Shown here: one piece after another, positions 1-9,200 of the stretch
Numbering within the stretch: position 1 is the first letter of the stretch
How the letters are laid out: every line of letters starts with the position of its first letter
Assembly: GCF_026247885.1 (NCBI RefSeq)
Contig: NZ_CP110921.1
Span: 2,103,001 to 2,167,000 of the forward strand
Direction: 5' to 3'
Length of the DNA stretch: 64,000 nt
Origin: Methylococcus mesophilus
GTDB lineage: Bacteria > Pseudomonadota > Gammaproteobacteria > Methylococcales > Methylococcaceae
Made by a program: the position numbers and the translations under genes
The notes under the pieces: generated by a model
Database searches by the model: none
What the model was told of the DNA's origin: nothing
What the model saw: the letters and a program-made list of their open reading frames with translations, nothing else

Positions 1-2580
1 GATCCGGGTCGCGGCGCCCGAATACGGCAGTTTGACCCAGCCGTTGCCGCTGCCGAAATTTTTCACCGCGCTGCCGCCGCCCCGGGTCAAACTCAGGCTG
101 TAGACGTCCGACGCGAGGGCGCCCCCGCCCAGCTTGCCGATCTTGCGGCGCTCGGCGGCAGTGGCCTCCTTGCTGCTCAGTTCCGCCCGGACGCCGTCCA
201 GCAGCAGCTGGTTCAGCGACGCACCGGGAATGAACAACGCCGCCCCCTGGACGGAGGCATGTCCGACCTTGGCGGAAAAAGTCAGCGACAGGTTGCTGTC
301 CCACTGCGCCGTGAGCTTGCCGGCGGCGTCCTCGTCCAGCGAAGCCAGCGTCACGGCCTCGGCGGCCGGCAGTTTTCTCAGCGGACCGCCGACGGCGCGG
401 CTCGTGGCGGCCTTGAGGACCGACATATCCGGCGCCTTGTCGGTGGCCTCGAGCACCTCCGCGACGGTTTCGGTGATCCTGCCGTCGGACTGCACCTTGT
501 GATAGCCGGATGCCAGCTCCACCACGCCTTCGTCGACGAGGCGGGAATCCGGGATCCTCGCGACCTCAATGACCCGATTGGCGCCCATCAGGCCGTTGGC
601 CGCGACCGCGCCGTTGATCGAGCCGTCCGCCCGGCGGGTATGGCACTCCTCGCAGGCGACCGCCTGTTCCGCCGGCCGGGTCTGGTGGGTGAAGAGGTAC
701 TCGTTGCTCTCGGCATAGACGAAGCGCACGTCGGCGCTTGCGTAGCCTTTACCCTTGAGCAGGCCGTCGTAGGCCTGTTTGAGCGCCTTGAAGTCGTTGT
801 AGGTGGACGGCAGATCGAACTGGCCGCCGGTGATGGTGACCGATCCGGTTTCCTGCCCGCCGGCCGGGTCGACGATGGCCGCCTGTCCATCGTTCTTCTG
901 GCGGAACACGGACTGCCTTTCGTAGCGGTACAGCACCCGCCCGCTGCTGCGGTCCTGGACGAAGAACCTGGCGTTCGGTACGTAGGGAATGACCCGCAGC
1001 GCCCCGTCCGCACGCGCCCGGTAGCGGTAGTGCATGGGCAGGGTCTTGCCGTTGTAAACCGCCTTGTGGTTGTGGCAGGCCTGACAGGCAAGGTCGTCGA
1101 AATGCACCTGCACCACCCGGTTGTACGAGTTCGTGGCATATCCGCGCATGAAACCCGAGGACTTCCAGCGCTCACGGTGGGCGTCCAGCAGCGTGGGCTG
1201 GCCCGACGGCAGGGCCGGCGCCTTGGCAGTGCTGTGGCAATACTCGCAGTCGGCCGGACCGGGCTGAAAATCGAGGTCGTTGCGGATATCGGCGTCGCCG
1301 TTGCCCTTGGGGAAATCGTGGTCGGCGTCGAGGTCGATGTTGGCGTAGGCCGGCTTGTAGTACTGCTTGGCATGGCAGGCGTTGCAGTTGTCGATGATCC
1401 GGGTCTCGCCGGTGTCGTCGGTCCAGCTCTTGCCCTTGTGGACGTCGTCCTTGTAGTCGTCGACGGGCTTGCCGTCCTCGCCGAGGGTCTCCTTCGCCTC
1501 ATCGCCGAAGCCGTAGAAGCCGCGCCGGCTGCTCTTCGCCTTGGCATTGATGCGGTTGATGCCGGCTCCCGCCAGATGGCACAGCATGCAGTTGTCGCTG
1601 CTGGGAAAGCGGCGCATGGGGATCTGAACCTTGCTGCTATCGTCGAAGGCGTCCCGGTTCCAGTGCAATACGGGTTCGCCCGAGTCGCCCAGCACCAGGT
1701 CGTAATCCGGTTTGGCGGTTCCCGGCTTGACCGTCCGCTCCACGGTCAGCAGCTGAGCCCCTCCGGCCAGATCGGGGCGGACGTCGAGAAACTCCAACAT
1801 CGCCGAGTTCGCATGGCGGAAAAAGCCTTGGGCCACGAACTTGCCGTCCTGCAGCAGGCCCCAGTGATCCTGGGCGCCGGCCGTCCCGTCGCCGTTGCCG
1901 CCGAGCCCGCTGGCGGGAAACTTTTTCAACAGCGAGAAATCGGCATGACAGGTCATGCAGTCGGCCTCGCGCACGCCGCTCTTCTTCCAGTCCCACGGGA
2001 CCACTTGGCCGTCGCCGTTGCGGTCGTAGTAATCGCCGTCCCAGGCCGGGATCGAACCATCGACGCCCCGGTCGTAACGCGTGCCGGTGCGGTCCGACTC
2101 CTCCCAGCCGCCGCCCAGATGGCAGGTGCTGCAAGCCTTGATGTAGCCCGCCGCGCCGTAATCGCCGAATTCCGCCTCGGCGGGATTCGCTTTCCTGGCG
2201 AGCGCGGCGGCGGCATTGCCCTGCATGCAGTTGAAGCCGCCGAAATAGCCGGGGCCGACCAGATGGGACAGACCTCGCTTGGCGCCGTAGTCATCGCGGG
2301 TTTCGTCACGCCCCTGGTCGAAATGGTAGGCGTGGTTCATAGCGTCGTAGTCGTGGCAGCCGCCGCCGCTGCCGTTGCCGCAGCTCATCCGGACGCTGTA
2401 GGACTTGCCGCTCTCCAGCACGTGCCGGCCGTCCTCGTCCACCAGCGGGATGGCCGGGTGCATGAGAGTGCGGTCGAAAGCGTTGGCGGCCTCTCCCGCC
2501 ACCGCGCTGGACGTGAACCCCACCAGCAGCAATAAGCACCCTGCGGCAGCCCGCTGCACCCGGCCAGTCGGCTCCGTCAT
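1..2580 (-). CDS. Secreted octaheme-type cytochrome c (3' end outside window)
   Basis: The reading frame stays open from the start at 2580 to the window edge, so the C-terminus is missing; 860 codons are visible. The start has a GGGAG ribosome site 8 bases upstream and is followed by a signal peptide (residues 1-29, ending SSAVAG). Seven CxxCH sites can be read (CSTCH, CMTCH, CMLCH, CNACH, CEYCH, CQACH, CEECH). An unusual CX7CH site lies at Cys67/Cys75/His76, giving eight potential hemes. The protein is a clear paralogue of the gene at 2961-5726: both share the N-terminal FDR..HPAIPL segment, all heme sites and a beta-rich tail. It is probably a periplasmic or surface electron-transfer protein. 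It is the last of three minus-strand genes 40-55 bp apart, read from the sigma-54-like promoter near 5853. The redox partner and substrate are unknown. Confidence 0.88.
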   Translation of the reverse strand, partial: MTEPTGRVQRAAAGCLLLLVGFTSSAVAGEAANAFDRTLMHPAIPLVDEDGRHVLESGKSYSVRMSCGNGSGGGCHDYDAMNHAYHFDQGRDETRDDYGAKRGLSHLVGPGYFGGFNCMQGNAAAALARKANPAEAEFGDYGAAGYIKACSTCHLGGGWEESDRTGTRYDRGVDGSIPAWDGDYYDRNGDGQVVPWDWKKSGVREADCMTCHADFSLLKKFPASGLGGNGDGTAGAQDHWGLLQDGKFVAQGFFRHANSAMLEFLDVRPDLAGGAQLLTVERTVKPGTAKPDYDLVLGDSGEPVLHWNRDAFDDSSKVQIPMRRFPSSDNCMLCHLAGAGINRINAKAKSSRRGFYGFGDEAKETLGEDGKPVDDYKDDVHKGKSWTDDTGETRIIDNCNACHAKQYYKPAYANIDLDADHDFPKGNGDADIRNDLDFQPGPADCEYCHSTAKAPALPSGQPTLLDAHRERWKSSGFMRGYATNSYNRVVQVHFDDLACQACHNHKAVYNGKTLPMHYRYRARADGALRVIPYVPNARFFVQDRSSGRVLYRYERQSVFRQKNDGQAAIVDPAGGQETGSVTITGGQFDLPSTYNDFKALKQAYDGLLKGKGYASADVRFVYAESNEYLFTHQTRPAEQAVACEECHTRRADGSINGAVAANGLMGANRVIEVARIPDSRLVDEGVVELASGYHKVQSDGRITETVAEVLEATDKAPDMSVLKAATSRAVGGPLRKLPAAEAVTLASLDEDAAGKLTAQWDSNLSLTFSAKVGHASVQGAALFIPGASLNQLLLDGVRAELSSKEATAAERRKIGKLGGGALASDVYSLSLTRGGGSAVKNFGSGNGWVKLPYSGAATRI

Positions 2581-2620
2581 GCGCGATCTCCCAGGTACGC
2601 CCGGATTTTGCGAGCGCTCG

Positions 2621-2905
2621 TCACCGCCCATGCTCCTCGTAGAACGCGCCCTGTCCCTTTTTCCTGGCCAACGCCCAGACGGCCAGCGAGCCGACCACCA
2701 CGATGCAACTGCCGCAACTGCTGCAGCGTCCCTGCTGGGGGACGGTACAGTTGGAAGCCACCGCAGCATGCCCCAGACCCATTCCCGCCCCGGCGAGCCA
2801 GGGCAGGACCTTCCGCACCAGCGGATGGCCGAGCATTCCCGATGCCTGCGGCGATTCGGCCGCATCCTCGACGACCAGCGAAATCCGGCGAGACTTGGTA
2901 TGCAT
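2621..2905 (-). CDS. Small Cys-rich membrane protein between two octaheme cytochromes
   Basis: A 94-residue protein with a strong AGAGGAG ribosome site just before the ATG, which supports a real gene. The N-terminal half is soluble. The middle (about residues 35-80) has two hydrophobic stretches around four cysteines arranged as C-x7-C-x2-C-x2-C (ending SSCGSC). The tail is basic and charged. I do not recognise the family. The closely spaced cysteines in a membrane setting suggest metal or FeS binding, or thiol-disulfide chemistry, but no CxxCH is present, so it is not itself a c-type cytochrome. It lies 55 bp after the upstream octaheme gene and 40 bp before the next, so all three are probably co-transcribed and it may serve their maturation, anchoring or electron input. 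That role is inference from position only. Confidence 0.7.
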   Translation of the reverse strand: MHTKSRRISLVVEDAAESPQASGMLGHPLVRKVLPWLAGAGMGLGHAAVASNCTVPQQGRCSSCGSCIVVVGSLAVWALARKKGQGAFYEEHGR

Positions 2906-2960
2906 GTCACGACTCCTCTTGCAATCTTTGAACTCCGGGACCCTATGCCTCGGCTGCGGC

Positions 2961-5726
2961 TCAGCCGGCCTTGTCGGCGATGGTCAGATAGACGGCCGGC
3001 TGCTTGATCCGGACCACGACGTAACCGTCCACCTCGCCGCGCGGGCGGAACACCAGCAGGTTTTTCCCCCCGACCCTTTGCCAGCTCTTGCCATCCCTGG
3101 AAATCAGCACGTTCACCCGGCCGCGCGCCTTCGCCTTGCCCCGGTAGGGCAGCTTGACCAGTGCGGTACCTTCGATGAGCCCCTGCAGCGCCTTGCCGCT
3201 GGCGTCCATGACGGCCACCGAATAGATGTCCGCGACCGGATTGCCGAAACCTAGGCCGACGATCCTCGCGCGGTCCTTTGCCTTCGCCTGGCGGCTCTCT
3301 ACCTGCCCCTTGAGGATTCCGCCGTAGGCCACGGTGCGCGTGCCCCGCGCCTGGATCAGGGCGAATTCCCGCAGGGAGCCGTGTCCGACCTTCGAACTGA
3401 ACAACAGCGCCTCCCCCGAAGCGAGATCCGCCGCGAGCTTTTGTCCCGCCGCCTCGTCCAGATCGGCATAGGACAGCGCCTCGGCATTGGACAAAGTCTT
3501 GAACTCGTTCTCGACCGTCCGGGCCGTTTCCGACTTGAGAATCGACATGGACGGGTCGAGGCGGCTGACGTAAAGCACGTCGGCCACGCTCTCGACGATG
3601 CGTCCGTCGTCCTGGACCTGGAAATACGGCATGCCGAGCTCGACGATGCCGGCGTCCACCAGCCTGCGGTCCGGCAGCTTCGCGACTTCGGCCACATTGG
3701 CCTCGCCCAGCAGCCCCTCGGCGGATATCAGCGCGCTGAAGGCGCCGCTCTGCTTGCGCGCGTGGCAGTCCTCGCACTGCACCGCTTGGGGCGATGGCCG
3801 CGTCGCGTGGCTCAGCGCGTACTCGTTGGACTCGACGTAGACGAAGCGGACGTTGGGCGCTGCATAGCCCTTCATTCCCAGCACGATGTCGTAGGCCTGT
3901 TTCAGCGCCTTGTAGTCGGCGAAACTCGATGGCTCACCGAACCCGTCCCCGTTCATCGCGACCCGCCCCACCTCCTTGCCGCTGGCGGGATCGAGGATCG
4001 CCCCATACTTTCCGCCGTCCGAACCGCTCCGCTCCTCGATCACGGAGAAGCGCTCGTAGCGGTTCAGCACCCGTCCGCTGGTCCGGTCTTGGACGAAATA
4101 GCGGTAAGCCGGCTTGTAGGGGAAAATCTTCAACCGCCCGCCATAGCCGACCCGGTAGCGGTAGCGCATGGGGAAGGCCGTGCCGTTGTCGGCCAGCTTG
4201 GAAATGTGGCAGGTCTGGCAGGCGACGACGTTGAGGTGGGTCTGGGCGATCCGGTCCAACGTGTTTTCCGGATAGCCCCGCATGTCGCCATTGGCCTTCC
4301 AGATTTCGCGGTGGGCATCCAGCACGTTCTTGTGCCCGGACGGCAATGCCGGCTTCACCGCCTTGTCATGGCAATGCTCGCAGGCCGTCGCCGATGGCAT
4401 GTTGTCGAGATCGTTGCGGATATCGTTGTCGCCGTTGCCCTTCGGGAAATTGTGGTCGGCATCCAGGTCGACGTTGGCCGAAGGCTGCTTGTAGTACTGC
4501 TTGGCATGGCAGGCGTTGCAGTTTTCGATCGACCGCACCTGGCCGTTGTCCTCGCTCCAGACCGAGCCTTTGTGCACGTCGGTGCGGAAATCGGTGACCG
4601 TGGCGCCGTCGGGCCCGATCCGCAGCCTGACTTCCGGCCCGAAGCCGTAGAAGCCGCGCCGCGAGTTACCGGTCTTGTGGCAATACATGCAATTGTCGCT
4701 GGCGGGAAACCGCAGCATGGGAACCTGGATCTTGCCGGACTCGTCGAAAGCCTCCCGGTTCCAGTGCAGTTTGGGGTTGCCCTGATCGTCCAGGACGAGC
4801 CGGTAATCCGGCGCCGCCGTACCTGCGGTCGGACTGCGCTCCACCGCCAGCAGCGCAGCGCCTCCTTCCGAATCGGGCCGTACGTCGAGGAACTCCCAGA
4901 TTGCCGATGCGGCATAGCGGAAAAAACCGCCCCCGATGAATTTTTCGTCGCGCAGACGGGCGTAATGTGTGGCCGCAGAATCCGAACCGTCCGCCCCGTC
5001 GGCGGCCCCCAGTTGGCTGGCGGAAAATTTCTTCAGCCGGGAAAAGTCGGCGTGACAAAGCATGCAGTCGGCTTCCCTGACCCCGCTTTTCTTCCAGTCC
5101 CATGCCACCACTTCGGAAGGCCCGGAACCGCCGTAGTGCCCCCCCTTGCCGGACTCCTGGAACTGGCGGCTGAAATAATCCCCGTCGAAAGCCTTGACCG
5201 CCTCGGCGGATTGCTCGTCGTAGCGCACGCCGTTGCGGTCGAGTTCGCCCCAGCCGCCGCCGGCATGGCAGGAGCCGCAGTACCTGACGAGATCGGGCGC
5301 ACCGAAATCGGCGAACTCCGCCGCACCGCCGTTGCTCTTCCTGGCCAGCCAGCCCGGCGCATTGCCGGACATGCAGTTGTAACCGCCGAAATAGCCGGGG
5401 CCGGCCAACTGCGGCAGTCCCAGCTTCTTGCCGAAGCCGTCGCGGGCTTCGTCGCGGCCCTGCTCGAAGTGGTAGCCGCGGGTGATCTTGGCGTAGTCGT
5501 GGCAGCCGCTGCCCGAACCGTTGCCGCAACTGGTCTTTGGACTATAGGGCAAGCCGCTCTCCAGCACATGGCGTCCGCTCTCGTCCAGCAGCGGAATGGC
5601 GGGATGGAGGACGGCCCGGTCGAAACCGTTGTCGGCCGGCGCCTCTCCGCCATATGACGGAAGAATTCCGGCGAAAAGACAGACGGCCCACAGCCAGGGG
5701 CAGATCTGTAGCCGGTGAATCCGCAT
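2961..5726 (-). CDS. Secreted octaheme-type cytochrome c
   Basis: 921 residues from the chosen ATG at 5726, which has GAGG eight bases upstream and gives a normal signal peptide (WLWAVCLFAGILPSYGG, cut near residue 27). ATGs further upstream, such as 5744, have poor ribosome sites. Seven CxxCH motifs (CGSCH, CMLCH, CMYCH, CNACH, CEHCH, CQTCH, CEDCH) and one CX7CH at Cys67/Cys75/His76 make eight potential c-hemes. The last 250 residues lack hemes and look like a beta-rich domain. It is the first gene of a probable three-gene operon ending in its own paralogue at the window edge. The leader carries a sigma-54-like promoter (5846-5861) and a perfect 30-bp paired palindrome (5928-5957). It is expected to be exported by Sec and matured by the Ccm system, part of which is encoded at 27.3-32.1 kb. 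Confidence 0.9.
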   Translation of the reverse strand: MRIHRLQICPWLWAVCLFAGILPSYGGEAPADNGFDRAVLHPAIPLLDESGRHVLESGLPYSPKTSCGNGSGSGCHDYAKITRGYHFEQGRDEARDGFGKKLGLPQLAGPGYFGGYNCMSGNAPGWLARKSNGGAAEFADFGAPDLVRYCGSCHAGGGWGELDRNGVRYDEQSAEAVKAFDGDYFSRQFQESGKGGHYGGSGPSEVVAWDWKKSGVREADCMLCHADFSRLKKFSASQLGAADGADGSDSAATHYARLRDEKFIGGGFFRYAASAIWEFLDVRPDSEGGAALLAVERSPTAGTAAPDYRLVLDDQGNPKLHWNREAFDESGKIQVPMLRFPASDNCMYCHKTGNSRRGFYGFGPEVRLRIGPDGATVTDFRTDVHKGSVWSEDNGQVRSIENCNACHAKQYYKQPSANVDLDADHNFPKGNGDNDIRNDLDNMPSATACEHCHDKAVKPALPSGHKNVLDAHREIWKANGDMRGYPENTLDRIAQTHLNVVACQTCHISKLADNGTAFPMRYRYRVGYGGRLKIFPYKPAYRYFVQDRTSGRVLNRYERFSVIEERSGSDGGKYGAILDPASGKEVGRVAMNGDGFGEPSSFADYKALKQAYDIVLGMKGYAAPNVRFVYVESNEYALSHATRPSPQAVQCEDCHARKQSGAFSALISAEGLLGEANVAEVAKLPDRRLVDAGIVELGMPYFQVQDDGRIVESVADVLYVSRLDPSMSILKSETARTVENEFKTLSNAEALSYADLDEAAGQKLAADLASGEALLFSSKVGHGSLREFALIQARGTRTVAYGGILKGQVESRQAKAKDRARIVGLGFGNPVADIYSVAVMDASGKALQGLIEGTALVKLPYRGKAKARGRVNVLISRDGKSWQRVGGKNLLVFRPRGEVDGYVVVRIKQPAVYLTIADKAG

Positions 5727-5845
5727 TCGTTGTGCCTCGCTCATACGTCCAATGCCATGGGCGCCGTTCCCGGCGCGCAGCCGCTTCTTATTCCATCGCT
5801 CAGGGATCCCGGCGATGCCGTTTTCCCTGGGGTGCGAGGAGCTAA

Positions 5846-5861
5846 AGCAAAATGCGAACCA
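5846..5861 (-). promoter_or_regulatory. Sigma-54-like -24/-12 promoter of the octaheme operon
   Basis: Read on the minus strand the site is TGGTTCGCATTTTGCT. It has the invariant GG and GC exactly ten bases apart and a perfect TTGCT -12 element (consensus TGGCACG-N4-TTGCW). It lies 120 bp before the start at 5726, with the enhancer-like palindrome 66 bp further upstream. The -24 half departs from consensus at three positions after TGG. Confidence 0.65.
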
Positions 5862-5927
5862 TTCCAAACAGTGTTTCAAAATCAGACACCGCGGCAACTC
5901 GAACAAAACCCCACGCCGGCCGGATAC

Positions 5928-5957
5928 GTGATTTCACGCGTCAATGAGTGAAATCAC
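5928..5957. promoter_or_regulatory. Paired palindrome (putative enhancer-binding-protein site A)
   Basis: GTGATTTCAC, ten bases, then its exact reverse complement GTGAAATCAC. Each 10-mer is itself a GTGA-N2-TCAC palindrome, and the two centres are 20 bp apart, about two helical turns, which suits two protein dimers on one face of the DNA. It is the best copy of a motif found upstream of the other cytochrome units in this window. Confidence 0.7.
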
Positions 5958-6163
5958 GCACGCGCCGGAGAGAGGACGGAAGCTCAGTCGTCGTCGACAA
6001 TCGCCGCGGTCGCGCTTCCCGCGGGCGAAACCGCACTGGAGGAAAAGAAGCCCCCTGAAGAAAGCCGCGGAACCGGCGTCCGCAACCCCTTCGCGCTCGA
6101 TAGAAATGATATTGATTCTTATTACGAAAGTAAACCGGACCTCATCGGCCTTTTGGACGAAAA

Positions 6164-6191
6164 AAGCCGGCGTCGTTTCCGGCGCCGGCTT
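6164..6191 (-). terminator. Rho-independent terminator of the 6245-9721 cytochrome gene
   Basis: A 9-bp stem (AAGCCGGCG/CGCCGGCTT, 10-base loop) is followed on the minus strand by a T-rich run. It lies about 55 bp past the stop codon. Confidence 0.8.
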
Positions 6192-6244
6192 GCGGAGTCC
6201 CGGGCAGGCCCGACAGGACCGCCCGGAGATTGGGGTGGGAAGGC

Positions 6245-9200
6245 TCAGTGGCCGTGGCCGCCACCTCCGCCGTCCCCGCCGCCGTGGATCGGCGAGGGTG
6301 TCGGCGGCGGATAGGCCTGCGGCTGTCCCGTGGGAACGCCCGTGAAGCTCTTCTGCAGACTGTGGCAGAGGTTGCAGCCGATCGGGGTATTGGCGGCCAC
6401 CTTGACCACCTTGCCCTTCTCGTTCACGAACTCGCGGGCCGTCAAAGTCTTCGACAACCGCGTACCCTTGTGGTCGCTGCCGTGGCAGGCCGCACACTGG
6501 TCTTCGCCGAACGGCCCCGGCTTCTTGGCGAAGTCGTTGTGCCAGCCGCCCTTGCGGGTGCCGCTGCCGTTGGGTGCGGAAGACGCGGCTTCCTTCCACC
6601 AGTACGGATCGTTGACCGGATGCATGCCGTGCGGCCCGGCCAGGTAGGCCCGCGCGCTGGTGGCGTCGACCACCTGGCCCTCGCGCACACCCTGAGCCAC
6701 GCCCTTGTTGCTGACGCCGCCGTCGGTCGCCACCAAGCCCTCCTTGAAGTCATCCTTAACGTGGCAGACCGAGCACTCGGCGATGTTGCCGTCGTAGCCT
6801 TGCAACTGCTTTGCCGTCACATTGTCGTTGGCGTCCGGATCGGCGTTCGGCCAGATGGCGTGGGAACCGCCGTGGCAAGTCGAACAGGCGATGGCGCCGC
6901 CCGATCCGGTGCCGTGCACGTCCTTGCTCTTGCGGAACAGTGCAACCGATACCTGCTTGTCCACATGGATGGTATTGCCGTCCTTGTCGGCGGATTTTTC
7001 CTTACGCGTCTCGACGATGGGCATGACCGCGAAGCGGGCATCATCCGGGAACACGCTGGCCTTGGCCGGATCGTTCGCCTGCCAGGCGACTTTCTTCACG
7101 CCGGCGCTGAAGAATCCCTGGTTCGGGTCCTTCCGATTGCCGTCGCCGACGTGACACGAACCGCAATCCGGCTCGTCCAGCCAGGGCCTTCTGAAGTGGA
7201 TGGAGTCGCCCACATAGGCACCGGCGCCGCTCAGGTTCGCATCGTAGCGATGGCTGGAGTACGCGTTGCCGACCGCCAGCATGTCGCCGTGGCAGTTGTC
7301 GCACTTGAGACCCGACGCGTAGTGGATGTCGCGGTAGGCCTTCTCGGTATGGCCGGTGTGGCACTTCGCACAGTTCTCCTCTTGCGCCACGCTTTCGCCG
7401 AACTGATACAGCAGTTCGCCCTTCCCATGCATCGGGAACTGGTCCGGCGCCCAGTCGTTCTTGCCGGCGTCCCAGGCGTAGCTGGTCGCCGAGCCGTCTG
7501 ACTTGATGGGAACCCCGTTGTTGTCGTCGTGCTGCGAATCCCAGCCCCGGCCGCCGAACATCAGCGGATGGCCGCGCCCGTCGCGGATCAGATCGCCCTT
7601 CTTGTGCTCCTGGCCGTCGGCGCTTTCGGAAGACGAGACGTCCTGGGCATAGACCTGCATCTTGCCGTGGAAGGCATGGAACGCCCGCGAATAGTCGGAG
7701 CGGTTGGAGGGATAGGAACGGCCCGCGACACCGGCATCGAACTTCAACTGGCTGGTGTGATGCGAGGAACAGAAGTACATCGCCGCGCCCCGGCTGCCAT
7801 TCAGCTTGTCCTCCACCAGATCTGCGATCTGCGAGGAAATGGTGCCGGTCGGGCTGTATTTCACCATGTAGTCGTGCAGCAGCAGGGTGTTGAACAGCGC
7901 CGCCTTTTCCTGCGCAACCCAGTCGTCCGGATCGCCGTACTCCGCCGCATCCTTGAATTTCAACCGGATCTGCAGCTTGCCGTCCGCACCGACGCGCGAC
8001 TCGGCCACCCGGTCGGTGCGCAGTCCGGAAGCATCCGCCGGCACCGCGCCGCTCAACAGGTAGGTCGCCGGCTTGTTCGGCGGCAGGGGGTCGTACGCAT
8101 TGACGTTGAACACGTTGTGGATCGCGGGCGGCCAGATGCCGTTGTAGCCGGTGTTGCCCGCAGCGAAGCTGCCCGCCCCGGTGGCCGGGCCCGGGCTCCC
8201 GTCGGCGTTAGCCAACTCGGTTTCCCGTACCGGCGTGCGCCACACGGTGTCGTCAGCGGCGACCTTGCCCCTGGCGTGGCATTCGCGGCAGCGGGTTTCT
8301 GAAGCGGTGGAGAATACCGCATCGGTCTTGGCCACCACGTTGCCGCCCTTCTCCTTGGCTTCGACCCGGAACAGCGGATAGGGATTGACCCGCCCCTTGT
8401 CGTCGACATCGCTCGCCGGGAGGAACTGGGCGAGGAAGGTCTTGGACGCATTGTCGTAGGCGGAAATCTGCTGCGGATCGTTGGCCTGGTATGGATTGGC
8501 CGCACCGGGCATCTTGCGGACACCCGCGCCCTCGTCGGCATTGCCGCGGATGCCCTCATCGAGCTGCATCATGGGCTTGGCGGGCGTATAGGTGCTCTGC
8601 TGCTCCGCCATGGACTTGCCGCTCTTGGGCTTGCCGGACAGGTCGGAGTTCGACTGATCGGCCTTGTCCCACATCTCCGTCTTGCGCAGCGTAGCTTCGC
8701 CGAAGTTGTGGCCGCCGATCAGGACGGTCTGGCTGCCGGTGGTCTGGGCCGGATCCCAGTTGGCGCCGGATTCCCCGGTCGAAAACCGGTTCTGGCTGGT
8801 CGAATTGATCGAATCGCTCCCCACCGGGTCCTTCGGATTGGAAGCCGCCGAGTAGAAGACGTCGAGCTCGCTGGGATCGACCACCGCTGGCTTCTGCTTC
8901 ACCTTCTTGAACACTTGCGCGTTCAAGGTGTTGTACGGGATCAGCGGATTGAATGGCAGCGTGACCTGACTGCCGCCCTGCATCCCGGTTTCCTCGAACG
9001 GCATCACGACGTAGGCGCCGTCCGCCGCGTTGAGCGCTTCGGCGGTCGCGGGCGCGGGGCGCTCGGAAACCTTGGGGTAAGGATTAGCGTTCGGCGGCAC
9101 CACCCGGACGACCACGTCGTCCGCACACTGGTTGCCGGTGGAATCGGCCACGTTCAGCATCACCCGGTACTGGCCGGCGTGATTGAACTGATGCGAGAAA

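Larger units (their letters stand above)
5727..6244. other. Intergenic control region upstream of the octaheme operon
   Basis: No convincing gene is present. It holds, reading toward the octaheme operon on the minus strand: the terminator of the 6245-9721 gene (6164-6191), an AT-rich Fur-box-like stretch (about 6103-6124), the paired palindrome (5928-5957) and the sigma-54-like promoter (5846-5861). Open frames crossing it on both strands lack ribosome sites and recognisable products. Confidence 0.6.

Noticed and set aside
259..2535. Long plus-strand open frame opposite the octaheme gene
   Set aside because: It is antisense to a gene with clear heme motifs, has Val/Gly/Arg-rich low-information sequence and no ribosome site; a GC-rich shadow frame. 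The same holds for 3381-5657, 8708-9538, 10205-11659 and 12002-13399 on the plus strand.
5934..6599. 221-residue minus-strand frame spanning the octaheme control region and the end of the next cytochrome
   Set aside because: It starts inside another gene's coding sequence, crosses a terminator and has Arg/Gly-rich content without motifs.
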